DNA of 32,888 nucleotides from Scatosoma sp045576335 (GCA_045576335.1 JAZNGH010000026.1:1-32888), one strand, 5' to 3'; numbered from the stretch's first letter, positions 1-7,445 are shown. Notes: generated by a model from the letters alone, not told the origin. Numbers and translations: made by a program.

Positions 1-66
1 GTCCACCTTATTGTCGAAATTACTCAACACCTTTTCTTTGCATTCCTCAAATTCATCTTTTGCCAT
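1..66 (-). CDS. Unidentified protein, N-terminal fragment (cut by left edge)
   Basis: Only the first 22 codons are inside the window. They begin MAKDEFEECKEKVLSNFDN and look like a charged helix. The ATG at 66 is preceded by a good AGGAG ribosome binding site (74-78 on the complement), which supports this start. It lies directly behind an intrinsic terminator (82-114) at the end of a long structured leader, so its expression probably depends on readthrough or antitermination. I do not recognise the family, and too little is present to assign a function. Confidence 0.6.
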   Translation of the reverse strand, partial: MAKDEFEECKEKVLSNFDNKVD

Positions 67-81
67 ATTTATTCTCCTGAT

Positions 82-114
82 AATAAAAAAGTGCGCCAAC
101 CGAAGTCAACGCAC
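82..114 (-). terminator. Intrinsic terminator/attenuator in the leader of the left-edge gene
   Basis: On the complement, a fully paired 10-bp stem with three adjacent G-U pairs (arms 91-100 and 105-114) is closed by a C(UUCG)G tetraloop. It is followed by six Ts and further T-rich sequence. It ends about 15 nt before the start codon at 66, just ahead of the ribosome binding site. That is the classic position for transcription attenuation of the downstream gene. Confidence 0.85.
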
Positions 115-284
115 AAAAACGCAAACTCCGATTGTTGTCACACAAACAGCATCAAAGAGAAATCAATCCCCTAACACTTGGAATTTGCATTTTTACAAAT
201 TTCATAGTGTTAGGGTTAACAAAAAAGGGCATAATTATCCCTTGGAAAATCTTTCTCTTTTTTGCTTATTTAGTTTGTGTGACA
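115..284 (-). ncRNA. Long structured 5' leader, 6S-like rod or riboswitch-like
   Basis: Transcribed leftward from about 283. The outer helix pairs 273-284 with 136-147 (12 bp, perfect). It continues with 263-266/148-151 and 252-260/154-162. A large asymmetric bubble follows; its 5' side (216-251) can form a small AAGGG/CCCTT hairpin. An apical stem pairs 206-215 with 169-178 perfectly and extends further inward. One long hairpin with a central bubble and the 5' end buried in the closing stem is the architecture of 6S RNA. The terminator and coding start directly downstream instead suggest a cis-acting riboswitch or attenuator leader. I could not match it to a known riboswitch consensus. The fold is seen in the sequence; the class is inferred. 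Confidence 0.6.
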
Positions 285-289
285 TATAT

Positions 290-318
290 AATATACCACA
301 AATAAAAATTTTTATCAA
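290..318 (-). promoter_or_regulatory. Sigma-A promoter of the left-edge leader RNA
   Basis: On the complement: TTGATA (313-318), a 17-nt spacer, then TATATT (290-295). The predicted start of transcription is near 283. This places the RNA 5' end exactly at the outer helix of the structured leader. Confidence 0.75.
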
Positions 319-337
319 GTGTTTTTGCGAAAAAATA

Positions 338-367
338 AAACTCGGCTTATAAAAAGCCGAGTTTTTC
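338..367 (-). terminator. Terminator of the mutY/flavoprotein operon
   Basis: The hairpin arms AACTCGGCTT and AAGCCGAGTT lie around 339-364, and a T-rich tract follows on the complement. It sits just past the stop codon of the flavoprotein gene at 382, so it ends that leftward operon. Confidence 0.8.
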
Positions 368-381
368 GTCTAAAAATGCTT

Positions 382-999
382 TTAGCGGATAAAATTCGTC
401 ATAATTTTGCGTTCCTTGACTGGCTCGACGCCTGCTTCCTTTCCAAGAGCCAAGCATTTCAACAGCCACGCCATATTGTTCCCCAAAATACGCATGGTCT
501 GCAAGCCCTCCTCGTCTTGCGCCGCTTCCTCGGCGGTGTTGCCGTGGATTTCGTTCCAGTAATTGGAGCCAACGATGGGCATATTGTTGATCGTGAAATA
601 TTTATTGATTACGTCAAAGGTCGTCGAAGCCCCTGCTCTTCTACAGCTCACCACCGCCGCCGCGGGTTTATAGGCGAGCTGTTTGCCGCCGCTGTAAAAA
701 ACTCTGTCCATAAAGGATACGAGCGCGCCTGCCGCGGACGCGTAATACACGGGCGAGCCGAACACGTAGCCGTCGAACGCCGCCGCTTTCTCTACGAACT
801 CGTTTACGCCGTCGTCAATCACGCATTTTTTGATTTTTTTACACGCCCAACAGCCCTTACAGCCGTTCGTCGCGTTTTGCCCAAGCCAATAAATCTCCGT
901 TTGCACACCGTTTGCATTGAGTGCCTTTGCCACCTCCGCAAGCGCGGTGTACGTGCAACCCTTTTCGTGATAACTGCCGTTGATAAGTAAAACCTTCAT
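382..999 (-). CDS. Flavodoxin-like NAD(P)H-dependent FMN reductase / iron-sulfur flavoprotein
   Basis: A 205-residue flavodoxin-fold protein. An FMN phosphate-binding loop lies at the N-terminus (NGSYHEKGCTYTAL, from residue 8). A cysteine cluster CKGCWACKKIKKC sits near residues 47-59. The flavin-contact segment GSPVYYASAAGALVSFMDR is typical of the iron-sulfur flavoprotein and NADPH-dependent FMN reductase families. Such proteins move electrons from NAD(P)H or ferredoxin to small acceptors in the cytoplasm. The substrate here is unknown. The start at 999 has an AGGAGAG site formed by the last codons of the upstream HNH gene, with 2 bp between the genes, so the two are translationally linked. 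It is the last gene of the operon that starts at the 3264-3292 promoter. A frameshifted relative lies at 31455-31993. Confidence 0.85.
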   Translation of the reverse strand: MKVLLINGSYHEKGCTYTALAEVAKALNANGVQTEIYWLGQNATNGCKGCWACKKIKKCVIDDGVNEFVEKAAAFDGYVFGSPVYYASAAGALVSFMDRVFYSGGKQLAYKPAAAVVSCRRAGASTTFDVINKYFTINNMPIVGSNYWNEIHGNTAEEAAQDEEGLQTMRILGNNMAWLLKCLALGKEAGVEPVKERKIMTNFIR

Positions 1000-1001
1000 A
1001 A

Positions 1002-1445
1002 TTACTCTCCTAATTTATTTTTTAACCAAGATATATCGGTCACCCAGCCCTCTATGCGGTTTCTACGCAAATATTCCTCGTTCGCCTGCCCAAGCGCGGC
1101 GTGAAAATCCATTTGCGAGCACTCGTTGACCTTCATAAACCATTCCATAGCCTCCGCGCCCCTGCCCACAAGCTGTGTGCGCGAGATATGCACGACCTCG
1201 TGGCAATTTCTACACAGCGCGACCACCGTTTCCAGCTTCTGCAAAGCGCGGCTTTCGTCGTAGCTCCAACGCTCGTGCGCTTCCAGACGCTGTACCGCCC
1301 GTCCGCAAACACTGCACCTGCCCTTTGCGCGCCTGTACGCGTCGCGGCGCACGATATCCCACTCATTCGGCTTTAATACGCTTCGGAGATTAGAATACCA
1401 GCACTCCTCGGGCACCATTTCAAATTTCAATTTATAGTCTTTCAT
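1002..1445 (-). CDS. HNH endonuclease-domain protein
   Basis: 147 residues from the ATG at 1445. That ATG overlaps the mutY stop codon by four bases (ATGA), which is why I prefer it to the longer upstream in-frame reading. The centre carries an HNH/zinc-ribbon core: CSVCG near residue 49, then LEAHERW, then LCRNCHEVVH. The cysteine pairs bind zinc and the histidines form the beta-beta-alpha metal nuclease motif. The C-terminal part is unfamiliar. HNH proteins nick or cut DNA. The position between mutY and a flavoprotein, in an operon headed by an FtsK-like protein, could mean a DNA repair or processing role, but that is inference from context. Confidence 0.75.
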   Translation of the reverse strand: MKDYKLKFEMVPEECWYSNLRSVLKPNEWDIVRRDAYRRAKGRCSVCGRAVQRLEAHERWSYDESRALQKLETVVALCRNCHEVVHISRTQLVGRGAEAMEWFMKVNECSQMDFHAALGQANEEYLRRNRIEGWVTDISWLKNKLGE

Positions 1446-2476
1446 AGCATTTTTAAGCATTGTTTGAACGCGGTCGGCAGAGAAATGCTTTCCTCTATCT
1501 CGTCTAACGCGTACGCGTCGAACGGCGCGGCGTCCGTTTCCACCCAAACGCAAGTGATATCCCATTTGATATGTGTAAAAATATGCGTGTATTTCGCGCG
1601 TTTTTTCTCGGTGAACTCGTACACGCCCCACTCGTTTAACACGCTTTCCGCGCTTTCGCCGTGTGCAATCACGTGCGAGGGAAGCTCGTTCATGCCTTTG
1701 AGCACCCCCGTTTCCCGCCTACGGATACAAAACCCCTCGCGGGTCTGTATCAAAAAAACGAACACTTCTTCCTGCCGTTTGGCTTTCTTTTGCGGAAGCA
1801 CGGGGAACAGACCTTGCGTGCCGTGGCGGTACGCCCCGCAAATTTCCGTCAGCGGACAATGCGCGCAATCGGGATTTTGCGGTTTACAAACGAGCGCGCC
1901 CAGCTCGAACAAACTCTGTGTGAAATCGGAGCACTTCTTCCCGCTTTCAGGATACGCCGCCGAAAGCTCTTGTTCTATGCGCTTGCGATAATTCAAATCG
2001 GAAATGGGCGAGCCGTTTTCAGCAAGCCTTGACACCACGCGAAGCACGTTTCCGTCCACCGCCGCCGTGCGCTGTCCAAACGCAATCGACGCAATCGCAC
2101 CCGCGGTGTAATCGCCGATACCCGCAAGGGAGCGAAGCGCTGCTTTTTCTTGGGGAAATTCGCCGTTAAAGCGGTATAAAATATCCCGCGCTGCCTTTTG
2201 CATATTGCGTACGCGGCTGTAATAGCCCAAACCCTCCCAAAGCTTCAAAAGCCGTTCTTCCTCGCAAGCCGCCAAGGCTTGGATATCGGGGAGCGCGGCA
2301 ATGAAACGCTCGTAATATTCCTTGACCGCTTCCACGCGCGTTTGTTGCAGCATAATTTCGGACACCCACACGTGATAGGGTGTGGGGTCGTTGCGCCAAG
2401 CAAGGTCGCGTTTATGCGTTTCATACCACGCAAGCAAGGGGGCAGGTATGCGTTCAAATGGAAAAATCGTTTGCAT
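1442..2476 (-). CDS. mutY: A/G-specific adenine DNA glycosylase
   Basis: 344 residues, the normal length. MutY removes adenine mispaired with 8-oxoguanine, starting base excision repair. The helix-hairpin-helix glycosylase core shows the catalytic glutamate in WVSEIMLQQT (E40), the hairpin LAGIGDYTAGAIASIAFG, and the catalytic aspartate in AVDGNVLRV (D141). The [4Fe-4S] cluster ligands follow as C-x6-C-x2-C-x5-C (C197, C204, C207, C213). The C-terminal NUDIX-like domain (from about residue 230) recognises 8-oxoG. It starts 5 bp after the FtsK-like gene and overlaps the HNH gene by 4 bp, so the three are co-transcribed. Confidence 0.95.
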   Translation of the reverse strand: MQTIFPFERIPAPLLAWYETHKRDLAWRNDPTPYHVWVSEIMLQQTRVEAVKEYYERFIAALPDIQALAACEEERLLKLWEGLGYYSRVRNMQKAARDILYRFNGEFPQEKAALRSLAGIGDYTAGAIASIAFGQRTAAVDGNVLRVVSRLAENGSPISDLNYRKRIEQELSAAYPESGKKCSDFTQSLFELGALVCKPQNPDCAHCPLTEICGAYRHGTQGLFPVLPQKKAKRQEEVFVFLIQTREGFCIRRRETGVLKGMNELPSHVIAHGESAESVLNEWGVYEFTEKKRAKYTHIFTHIKWDITCVWVETDAAPFDAYALDEIEESISLPTAFKQCLKML

Positions 2477-2481
2477 AAGTA

Positions 2482-3216
2482 CTATTCTTTCGCGGCGAGC
2501 GAATTGAGCAAAATCACCGTTTCGGTGATGCTCGGCGCATCGGGAAAGACGATAGGCGTGGGCATAGAAAGCGAGGAATCGTCACCCACGTACGTGATAT
2601 CCGCTTTGCCGTCGCCTTGGGTCGTGACGAGGCAATTCCCCACACCCACGAACGCCCCGGGATAACCGCTGAAAATGCTACGCATCAATTCCGCGCCGCT
2701 GATAATCTCCACGCTTTCCTTGCGGGCAATCAGCTCGAAGAAATCGCGGTATTCCTCTAAGTCGCCGTTTTTATTGCAGTCGGGTAAATCCTCCAAACCG
2801 TCCAAAACGAGAATGAGCCTCGGACAGCCCTTTTCCCGCGCGTGTAAATCGAGAATTTCTTTCACGCACGCTTTCGCTGCTTCCAAATCGGATTTCAACC
2901 GCACGAACGGCACGGTTATATCCAAACTCGACAAGCGCAACAGTTCGCCGTATTCCGTGCGCGGGGATAACACGAGAAAATTCGCTTCCGTTTTGTCGTA
3001 CAGGCAGGAAAGGGTGATGAGCAAACGCTTGATGAACGCCGTTCTACGCCCGCCCGTTACGCAAGTATGGCGAAAATACGGTCTTTCGTGTTTTTGGGAA
3101 AGGACGGTGTTCCCCGCCATATCCCGACCGAGCGGCACGCCCGCGCGAAGCCGCTTCACGCCCTCTTCGTCTTTACAGTTTTCCGTCAAAGAGGAAATAA
3201 ATTCTTCCGATCTCAT
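2482..3216 (-). CDS. FtsK/SpoIIIE-like protein with degenerate ATP site
   Basis: A 244-residue soluble protein, first gene of the operon. It carries the FtsK-type lead-in PLGRDMAGNTVL (near residue 28). The strand and loop that normally form Walker A read HTCVTGGRRTAFIKRLL, lacking the GKS/T. A Walker B-like strand LILVLDGLEDL follows near residue 134. This resembles one FtsK/SpoIIIE motor domain (as in EssC-type or FtsK translocases) that has lost the canonical nucleotide loop and all membrane segments, so it may bind rather than hydrolyse ATP. The ATG at 3216 is 12 nt from AAGGAG, slightly far but the only good start. Function unknown; linkage to mutY and an HNH protein hints at DNA metabolism. 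Confidence 0.55.
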   Translation of the reverse strand: MRSEEFISSLTENCKDEEGVKRLRAGVPLGRDMAGNTVLSQKHERPYFRHTCVTGGRRTAFIKRLLITLSCLYDKTEANFLVLSPRTEYGELLRLSSLDITVPFVRLKSDLEAAKACVKEILDLHAREKGCPRLILVLDGLEDLPDCNKNGDLEEYRDFFELIARKESVEIISGAELMRSIFSGYPGAFVGVGNCLVTTQGDGKADITYVGDDSSLSMPTPIVFPDAPSITETVILLNSLAAKE

Positions 3217-3263
3217 ACCCCTTGCGCCGCTCCTTTTGCTTTTGTAAATTTCCGTATATCCCT

Positions 3264-3292
3264 ATTATACAAAAAATCCGCACGCTTGTCAA
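3264..3292 (-). promoter_or_regulatory. Consensus promoter of the FtsK-like/mutY/HNH/flavoprotein operon
   Basis: On the complement: TTGACA (3287-3292), 17-nt spacer, TATAAT (3264-3269). A perfect sigma-A promoter about 48 bp upstream of the first gene of the leftward operon. Confidence 0.9.
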
Positions 3293-3308
3293 GTGCTGGA
3301 AAGGAAAT

Positions 3309-3336
3309 GCGCGCCGCGGTTTTTACCGCGGCGCGC
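3309..3336 (-). terminator. GC-rich hairpin after the HtrA-like gene
   Basis: Arms GCGCGCCGCGGT (3309-3320) and ACCGCGGCGCGC (3325-3336) make a perfect 12-bp stem seven bases past the protease stop codon. The following tract on the complement (ATTTCCTTTCC) is only moderately T-rich, so termination strength is uncertain. Confidence 0.65.
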
Positions 3337-3342
3337 CCAGTT

Positions 3343-4791
3343 TTACTCGTATTTCACGAAATATTCGTCCTTATCAAAGAGGATATCCACCTGCTTTTCC
3401 TCGCCGTCGCGAAGCACCTTCAAGGTCATGGTATCGCCCTTTCTCACGGTCAACAGCAAATCGTTGAGCTGATACCGCCGCATAAGCGGCGTTTCCTTGC
3501 CGCCGAGCGTAATGGAGATCAATTTATCCCCCACTTTCAGCTTGCCGTTCGCCGCGCCCGCGTCCTCGTCGCTCAATACCGCCGAAATCACGACGTCCTC
3601 GGTGATCGTCAATTTATTATTCACTAACGCCGCCGTCGAAGCGTCGATATACGCCTCTACGCCCAGCCACGCGCGGAGCGCGTAACCGTTTTCGTCGTTG
3701 ACCGCGTTCGCGAGTATATTATCCATAAGGTAGCGCACCTGCGTAATCGGCAGGGCATAGCCCATATTATCCGTTTCGTCCGCCACGCTCTTGGCGTTGG
3801 TGATACCGATAAGCTCCCCTTGCGCGTTGAAAAGCCCGCCGCCCGAGTTGCCGTGATTGATCGCCGCGTCCGTTCTCAATACCCGATAGGACACCGTTCT
3901 ATTGCCGTCCGTCGAGGTCATGGCGATATTCTCCGAATCCACCGACACCACGCCGCTCGTAACCGAAATTCCCAAGCCGTTGGCGTTGCCGATAGCAAAC
4001 GCTTTTTCGCCGATTGTCAGCGCGTCCGAATCCCCAAACTTCGCTTCGCTCGCCGCGCAATTTTTCAAATACTCGCTGCTGTCCACCTTCAAAATGGCGA
4101 TATCGTAATCCATCGCGCCACCCACGTAGCTCGCTTTAATCCCGTCACCCGTGAAATCGCCCGCTTCCGTTTCGATATATCCGTCCCCGTCCGTATCGTC
4201 GCCCTTGGTAAAGCCCTCGCGCGCCCCGTAGGGGTAGACGTAAATGCAATTGGAAATGCCCGTGTTATATTCCGAATCGTACACGACGTGGTAATTCGTC
4301 ACGATATACGCCGTAGCCGTCGTATCGTTTTCGCGAAGCTTGAAAATCACCCCGCTCCCCTCTGCCGCGGACACCAGCTTTTCCTTGCGGCTGGTGATAC
4401 GGTTGCCCACGATAACTTCCTTTTCAAAGGCACAGCAAACGCCCACCACCGACGAGGTGTTTTCGGCGATTATTTCCGTAGCGTTGTCCTCTTGCACGGT
4501 AAAGCTCAAACCCAGCTCCTTCATAAAATCCAAAAGCGTGCCCTCGTAGCCCTCTTCGGAATTTTTCGCCGCCTCGTACATAGCTTCTATCGTCAAATCC
4601 TGCCCGTCCGCGCCGTCCTTGCCACGCAACCATTCCAGCCACGCCTGCTCGTCGCCCTCAAAACCGTTTTTGACCGCTATATCGTACGCATTGACGACCT
4701 CGCCGCTCTCGCAAGCGGCAAACGCCAGCGTCGAAACCGCCGCCGCCCCCGCAAGGATGAACGCCGCCGTTTTTTTCCATAATTTTTTCAT
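3343..4791 (-). CDS. Exported HtrA/DegP-like trypsin-family protease with PDZ domain
   Basis: 482 residues from the ATG at 4791, chosen because AAGGAG sits 7 nt before it. The N-terminus MKKLWKKTAAFILAGAAAV is a signal peptide ending AFAAC, a lipobox-like or signal peptidase I site. Next comes a short segment with GFEGDEQAWLEWLRGKDGADG, a collagen-like motif common in surface lipoproteins. The chymotrypsin-fold domain carries the triad His168 (TNYHVV), Asp230 (DYDIAIL) and Ser316 (GNSGGG). A C-terminal PDZ domain follows (about residues 380-480). An Asp/Gly-rich insert (DDTDGDG...DFTGDG, about 198-217) between His and Asp looks like a calcium-binding loop. Probable role: degrading misfolded or exported proteins outside the membrane. 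It follows queH by 24 bp and has no promoter of its own that I can see. Confidence 0.9.
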   Translation of the reverse strand: MKKLWKKTAAFILAGAAAVSTLAFAACESGEVVNAYDIAVKNGFEGDEQAWLEWLRGKDGADGQDLTIEAMYEAAKNSEEGYEGTLLDFMKELGLSFTVQEDNATEIIAENTSSVVGVCCAFEKEVIVGNRITSRKEKLVSAAEGSGVIFKLRENDTTATAYIVTNYHVVYDSEYNTGISNCIYVYPYGAREGFTKGDDTDGDGYIETEAGDFTGDGIKASYVGGAMDYDIAILKVDSSEYLKNCAASEAKFGDSDALTIGEKAFAIGNANGLGISVTSGVVSVDSENIAMTSTDGNRTVSYRVLRTDAAINHGNSGGGLFNAQGELIGITNAKSVADETDNMGYALPITQVRYLMDNILANAVNDENGYALRAWLGVEAYIDASTAALVNNKLTITEDVVISAVLSDEDAGAANGKLKVGDKLISITLGGKETPLMRRYQLNDLLLTVRKGDTMTLKVLRDGEEKQVDILFDKDEYFVKYE

Positions 4792-4815
4792 ATAAAACTC
4801 CTTTCCGAGCATTTA

Positions 4816-5454
4816 CTATTTTTCTATATTATAGCCTATCTCTTTGTTAAGTATTTTAAGGTTTTGTGAAATTTTGGAGAATTTACAACCGCAAAAATCC
4901 TGCCGATACAGCCCGTAATCCTTGGACAGCGCAATGGATTTGTGATACCCGCCCTTTTTCTTAAAATCGGAAACGAGGTAGTTCAACGCATACCTGCCTG
5001 CCAGCTTTTGCCCGATTTCGTTGAGCCAGTCCGCGTTTTTATACGGGCTTAAAGACAGCGTGGTGCAAAACCATTCAAAGCCGTTCGCCTTGGCGATTTG
5101 TGCCGTTTTTTCAAGACGAAGCTCGTAACAAAGATAACATCTTTTGCCCCGTTCAGGCTCGTTCTCCAAGCCCTCCGACATAGCGATAAAGCGTTCGCTT
5201 TCGTAATCGCAATCGAGAAAGTCTGCCCAGCCCGTTTCCGTCAAGAAACGGATTTGCTCCGCTTTGCGCTTTTTATATTCCTCTTCGTCGTCGATATTCG
5301 GGTTGTAATAGAGCACGGTCAAAGCAAACTTGTCTTTGAGCCGTTCCAAGCACGCCGACGAGCAGGGCGCGCAACAGCTATGCAACAGCAGCCGCGTTCC
5401 CGTCGGGAGCGCGTCCGTCAAAGCAAGCATTTCGTTTTCGTAATTGCGTTTCAT
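4816..5454 (-). CDS. queH: Epoxyqueuosine reductase QueH
   Basis: 212 residues. QueH reduces epoxyqueuosine in tRNA to queuosine, the last step of the pathway; queA in this window (12973-14007) does the preceding step. Family signatures: LLLHSCCAPCSS (C27, C28), YNPNI, the pair CYLC (C106, C109), TTLSLSPYKN, DFKKKGGYHKSIALSKDYGLYRQDFCGC (in pieces; C188, C190). The cysteines hold the Fe-S centre and metal. The start at 5454 matches the usual QueH N-terminus. A consensus promoter ends only 7 nt before this ATG and there is no ribosome binding site, so the mRNA should be leaderless or have one leading base. A longer in-frame start 12 codons upstream would lie inside the promoter and is rejected. 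Confidence 0.93.
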   Translation of the reverse strand: MKRNYENEMLALTDALPTGTRLLLHSCCAPCSSACLERLKDKFALTVLYYNPNIDDEEEYKKRKAEQIRFLTETGWADFLDCDYESERFIAMSEGLENEPERGKRCYLCYELRLEKTAQIAKANGFEWFCTTLSLSPYKNADWLNEIGQKLAGRYALNYLVSDFKKKGGYHKSIALSKDYGLYRQDFCGCKFSKISQNLKILNKEIGYNIEK

Positions 5455-5461
5455 ACCTATT

Positions 5462-5490
5462 ATTATACCCGCTTTGCCGATTTTTGTCAA
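5462..5490 (-). promoter_or_regulatory. Consensus promoter giving a leaderless queH mRNA
   Basis: On the complement: TTGACA (5485-5490), 17-nt spacer, TATAAT (5462-5467). Seven bases separate the -10 box from the ATG at 5454, so position +1 falls at or one base before the start codon. Confidence 0.88.
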
Positions 5491-5520
5491 CGCTCTTTTA
5501 TCAAAAATCCGCGCAACGCC

Positions 5521-5548
5521 TTGACAAATCCGTAAAAATCCTTATAAT
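5521..5548 (+). promoter_or_regulatory. Consensus promoter of the THUMP methyltransferase operon
   Basis: TTGACA (5521-5526), 16-nt spacer, TATAAT (5543-5548). The ATG at 5558 is nine bases past the -10 box and has no Shine-Dalgarno sequence, so the transcript should have a leader of at most two or three bases. It is divergent from the queH promoter; the two -35 boxes are 30 bp apart. Confidence 0.85.
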
Positions 5549-5557
5549 TAAATTTGT

Positions 5558-6703
5558 ATGAAATTATTGATACCCGTCGCGTTCGGTCAAGAACGCGCGA
5601 CGAAACGACAACTGCAAACGCTGGGCTTTGAAAAAGCCCCCGCCGACAACGGCAGAATAGAGCTTAACGGCGACTGGGCGGATATCGCGCGGCTGAACGT
5701 GTTTTTGCGGAGCGGCGAACGCGTCCTCATCTGCCTTGCCCGCTTCCCTGCCCGCACCTTTGACGAGCTGTACGACGGCGTGTACGCAATCGAATGGGAA
5801 AATTGGCTTCGTATCGATTCCAAAATCCTTATGGACGGCAAAAGCGTGCAAAGCACGCTCGCCGCGGTCAAAGCTTCGGGCGGCGTAGCCAAAAAGGCAA
5901 TCGTGCAAAGGCTTTCGGATAAGCTCCGCCAAGGCAGGCAGACGCTTTCGGAAACGGGCGCACGGTCGATTGTCGGTATTTCCCTGTTCAAGGACGAGGC
6001 AACCGTCACGCTGAACACCTCGGGCGAGGGCTTGCATAAGCGGGGCTACCGCTCGCTTGCGTACAGCGCACCGTTAAAGGAAACGCTTGCCGCGGGCATT
6101 ATCGACGAATCCTTTTACAACCCCGACAACGATATCGAAAAGCCGTTTGCCGACCCCTTTTGCGGGAGCGGGACTTTGCCTATCGAGGCGGCAATGAAGG
6201 CTTTGCATATCGCCCCCGGGGCGAGCAGGAGCTTTGACTTCGAGCGTTGGGCTTGCACGCCAAAGGGGGTAGCCGACCGCGCGAGAGAGGAGGCCAACGA
6301 CGACGTAAGACGGGATATAAAGCCGTGTATTTTCGGCTCGGATATCAACCCCGAAGCGATATCGATTGCCCGCTACCACGCCAAGCGCGCGGGCGTGGAT
6401 AAATATATCCGTTTCGAAATCGCCGACGCGCGGAAGTTTACAAGCGAAAAGGGCTACGGCGTGCTGATTTCCAACCCGCCCTACGGGGAACGGCTTTTGG
6501 ATACCGCCTCCGTGCAAACGCTTATGCGGGACTTGGGTGAACGCTTCCGCACCCTTTCCGAATGGAACGCGTATATCCTCACTTCCCTGCCCGATTTCGA
6601 ACGGTATTTCGGCAAGCGCGCGGACAAAAAGAAAAAGCTGTACAACGCAAATCTTTTATGCGGGCTATATTCCTACTTCGGCAAACCTCCAAAGGATAAA
6701 TAA
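5558..6703 (+). CDS. THUMP-domain class I RNA methyltransferase (RlmL/YpsC-like)
   Basis: 381 residues. The first ~160 residues form the N-terminal and THUMP RNA-binding region. The rest is a SAM-dependent Rossmann methyltransferase with the entry motif DPFCGSGTLPIEAA, the acidic SAM-binding segment IFGSDINPEAI, and the catalytic SNPPYGERL (N306-P307-P308-Y309). NPPY marks N-methylation of a base amine. Family members related to the RlmL N-terminal half methylate guanine N2 in 23S rRNA, and B. subtilis YpsC is the closest type; the exact target is not readable here. It is the first gene of a rightward operon, 2 bp from the next gene, and is predicted to be translated from a near-leaderless mRNA. 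Confidence 0.88.
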   Translation: MKLLIPVAFGQERATKRQLQTLGFEKAPADNGRIELNGDWADIARLNVFLRSGERVLICLARFPARTFDELYDGVYAIEWENWLRIDSKILMDGKSVQSTLAAVKASGGVAKKAIVQRLSDKLRQGRQTLSETGARSIVGISLFKDEATVTLNTSGEGLHKRGYRSLAYSAPLKETLAAGIIDESFYNPDNDIEKPFADPFCGSGTLPIEAAMKALHIAPGASRSFDFERWACTPKGVADRAREEANDDVRRDIKPCIFGSDINPEAISIARYHAKRAGVDKYIRFEIADARKFTSEKGYGVLISNPPYGERLLDTASVQTLMRDLGERFRTLSEWNAYILTSLPDFERYFGKRADKKKKLYNANLLCGLYSYFGKPPKDK

Positions 6704-6705
6704 TT

Positions 6706-7440
6706 ATGTTTGATTACACCAAGACTGCCGTCAACAAGATTTGGACGGACTTCAAAAAATTCTTTTATATTTGTAATATCGTAACGCAAATCGTTTACCT
6801 TACTTACCTTGCCTACGCGCTGATTGCACAAACGGGCAATCCTTGGGTGAACGGCATACTGCTCGCCCTTTCCCTTGCCTATTTCGTGTTCTTCCTCGTA
6901 ATGACCACAGGCGAGAAAACCAAGGAGAAAAAGCGGGGCAAAAAAATCGGCGACCGCATCTTTAAGTACTTAAAACAGCTTATCGCGCTTTACAACCTCG
7001 CCGTGATCGTATACGGCTTTTACGGCGTGTACACCGCTTCCTCGCACGTCACGATTGCCTCTTTAATACAGCTCGTGCAAATCGTGTTTATGACGATCGG
7101 CTGGGTGCTGGGCTTGGTGTTCAACGTCGTGGAATTGATTGTGGAAAGCCGCGTGCATTTCCTTTTAGAGGGTTTGGAAGCCGATTATCAAGAGCTGACC
7201 AAGCCCGTGAAAACGGTGGGAAATTTCTTCAAAAAGGTCACGGGACAGGAAATCGAGCCTGAAAAGGAAAAATCTAAATCCCGTCTTTGGCTGGACGAAA
7301 AGGTGAAAGCGGGCAGAGAGGCAAAAAAACAGGCGAAAGCAGAGAAAAAGGCGCGCAAGACACAGCCCGCCGAAGCGGAAACGGCAATCACGCAAGAAAA
7401 AAAGCCGAGAAGATGGCTTTGCAAAAGGAAGGATAAATAA
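6706..7440 (+). CDS. Predicted integral membrane protein of unknown function
   Basis: 244 residues, not recognised. Hydrophobic segments at about 20-42, 48-67, 88-108 and 115-143 predict four membrane helices. The C-terminal ~60 residues are strongly charged, rich in Lys, Arg and Glu (KAGREAKKQAKAEKKARK), and probably form a cytoplasmic helical tail. It follows the methyltransferase gene by 2 bp and precedes the TraX-like gene by 5 bp, so it is expressed with them. No function can be given. Confidence 0.7.
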   Translation: MFDYTKTAVNKIWTDFKKFFYICNIVTQIVYLTYLAYALIAQTGNPWVNGILLALSLAYFVFFLVMTTGEKTKEKKRGKKIGDRIFKYLKQLIALYNLAVIVYGFYGVYTASSHVTIASLIQLVQIVFMTIGWVLGLVFNVVELIVESRVHFLLEGLEADYQELTKPVKTVGNFFKKVTGQEIEPEKEKSKSRLWLDEKVKAGREAKKQAKAEKKARKTQPAEAETAITQEKKPRRWLCKRKDK

Positions 7441-7445
7441 AGAAT

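Noticed and set aside
70..110. TTGACT-18-TATTAT on the complement, a promoter-like pair inside the left-edge terminator
   Set aside because: Its start point would fall in the ribosome binding site, removing it from the mRNA. The stem-loop plus T run explains the sequence better.
319..990. Rightward 223-codon open frame opposite the flavoprotein gene
   Set aside because: Antisense shadow of a clearly recognised protein; no ribosome binding site, Arg/His-rich composition typical of shadows.
3820..4782. Rightward 320-codon open frame opposite the HtrA-like gene
   Set aside because: Shadow of a real gene with an intact catalytic triad on the other strand.
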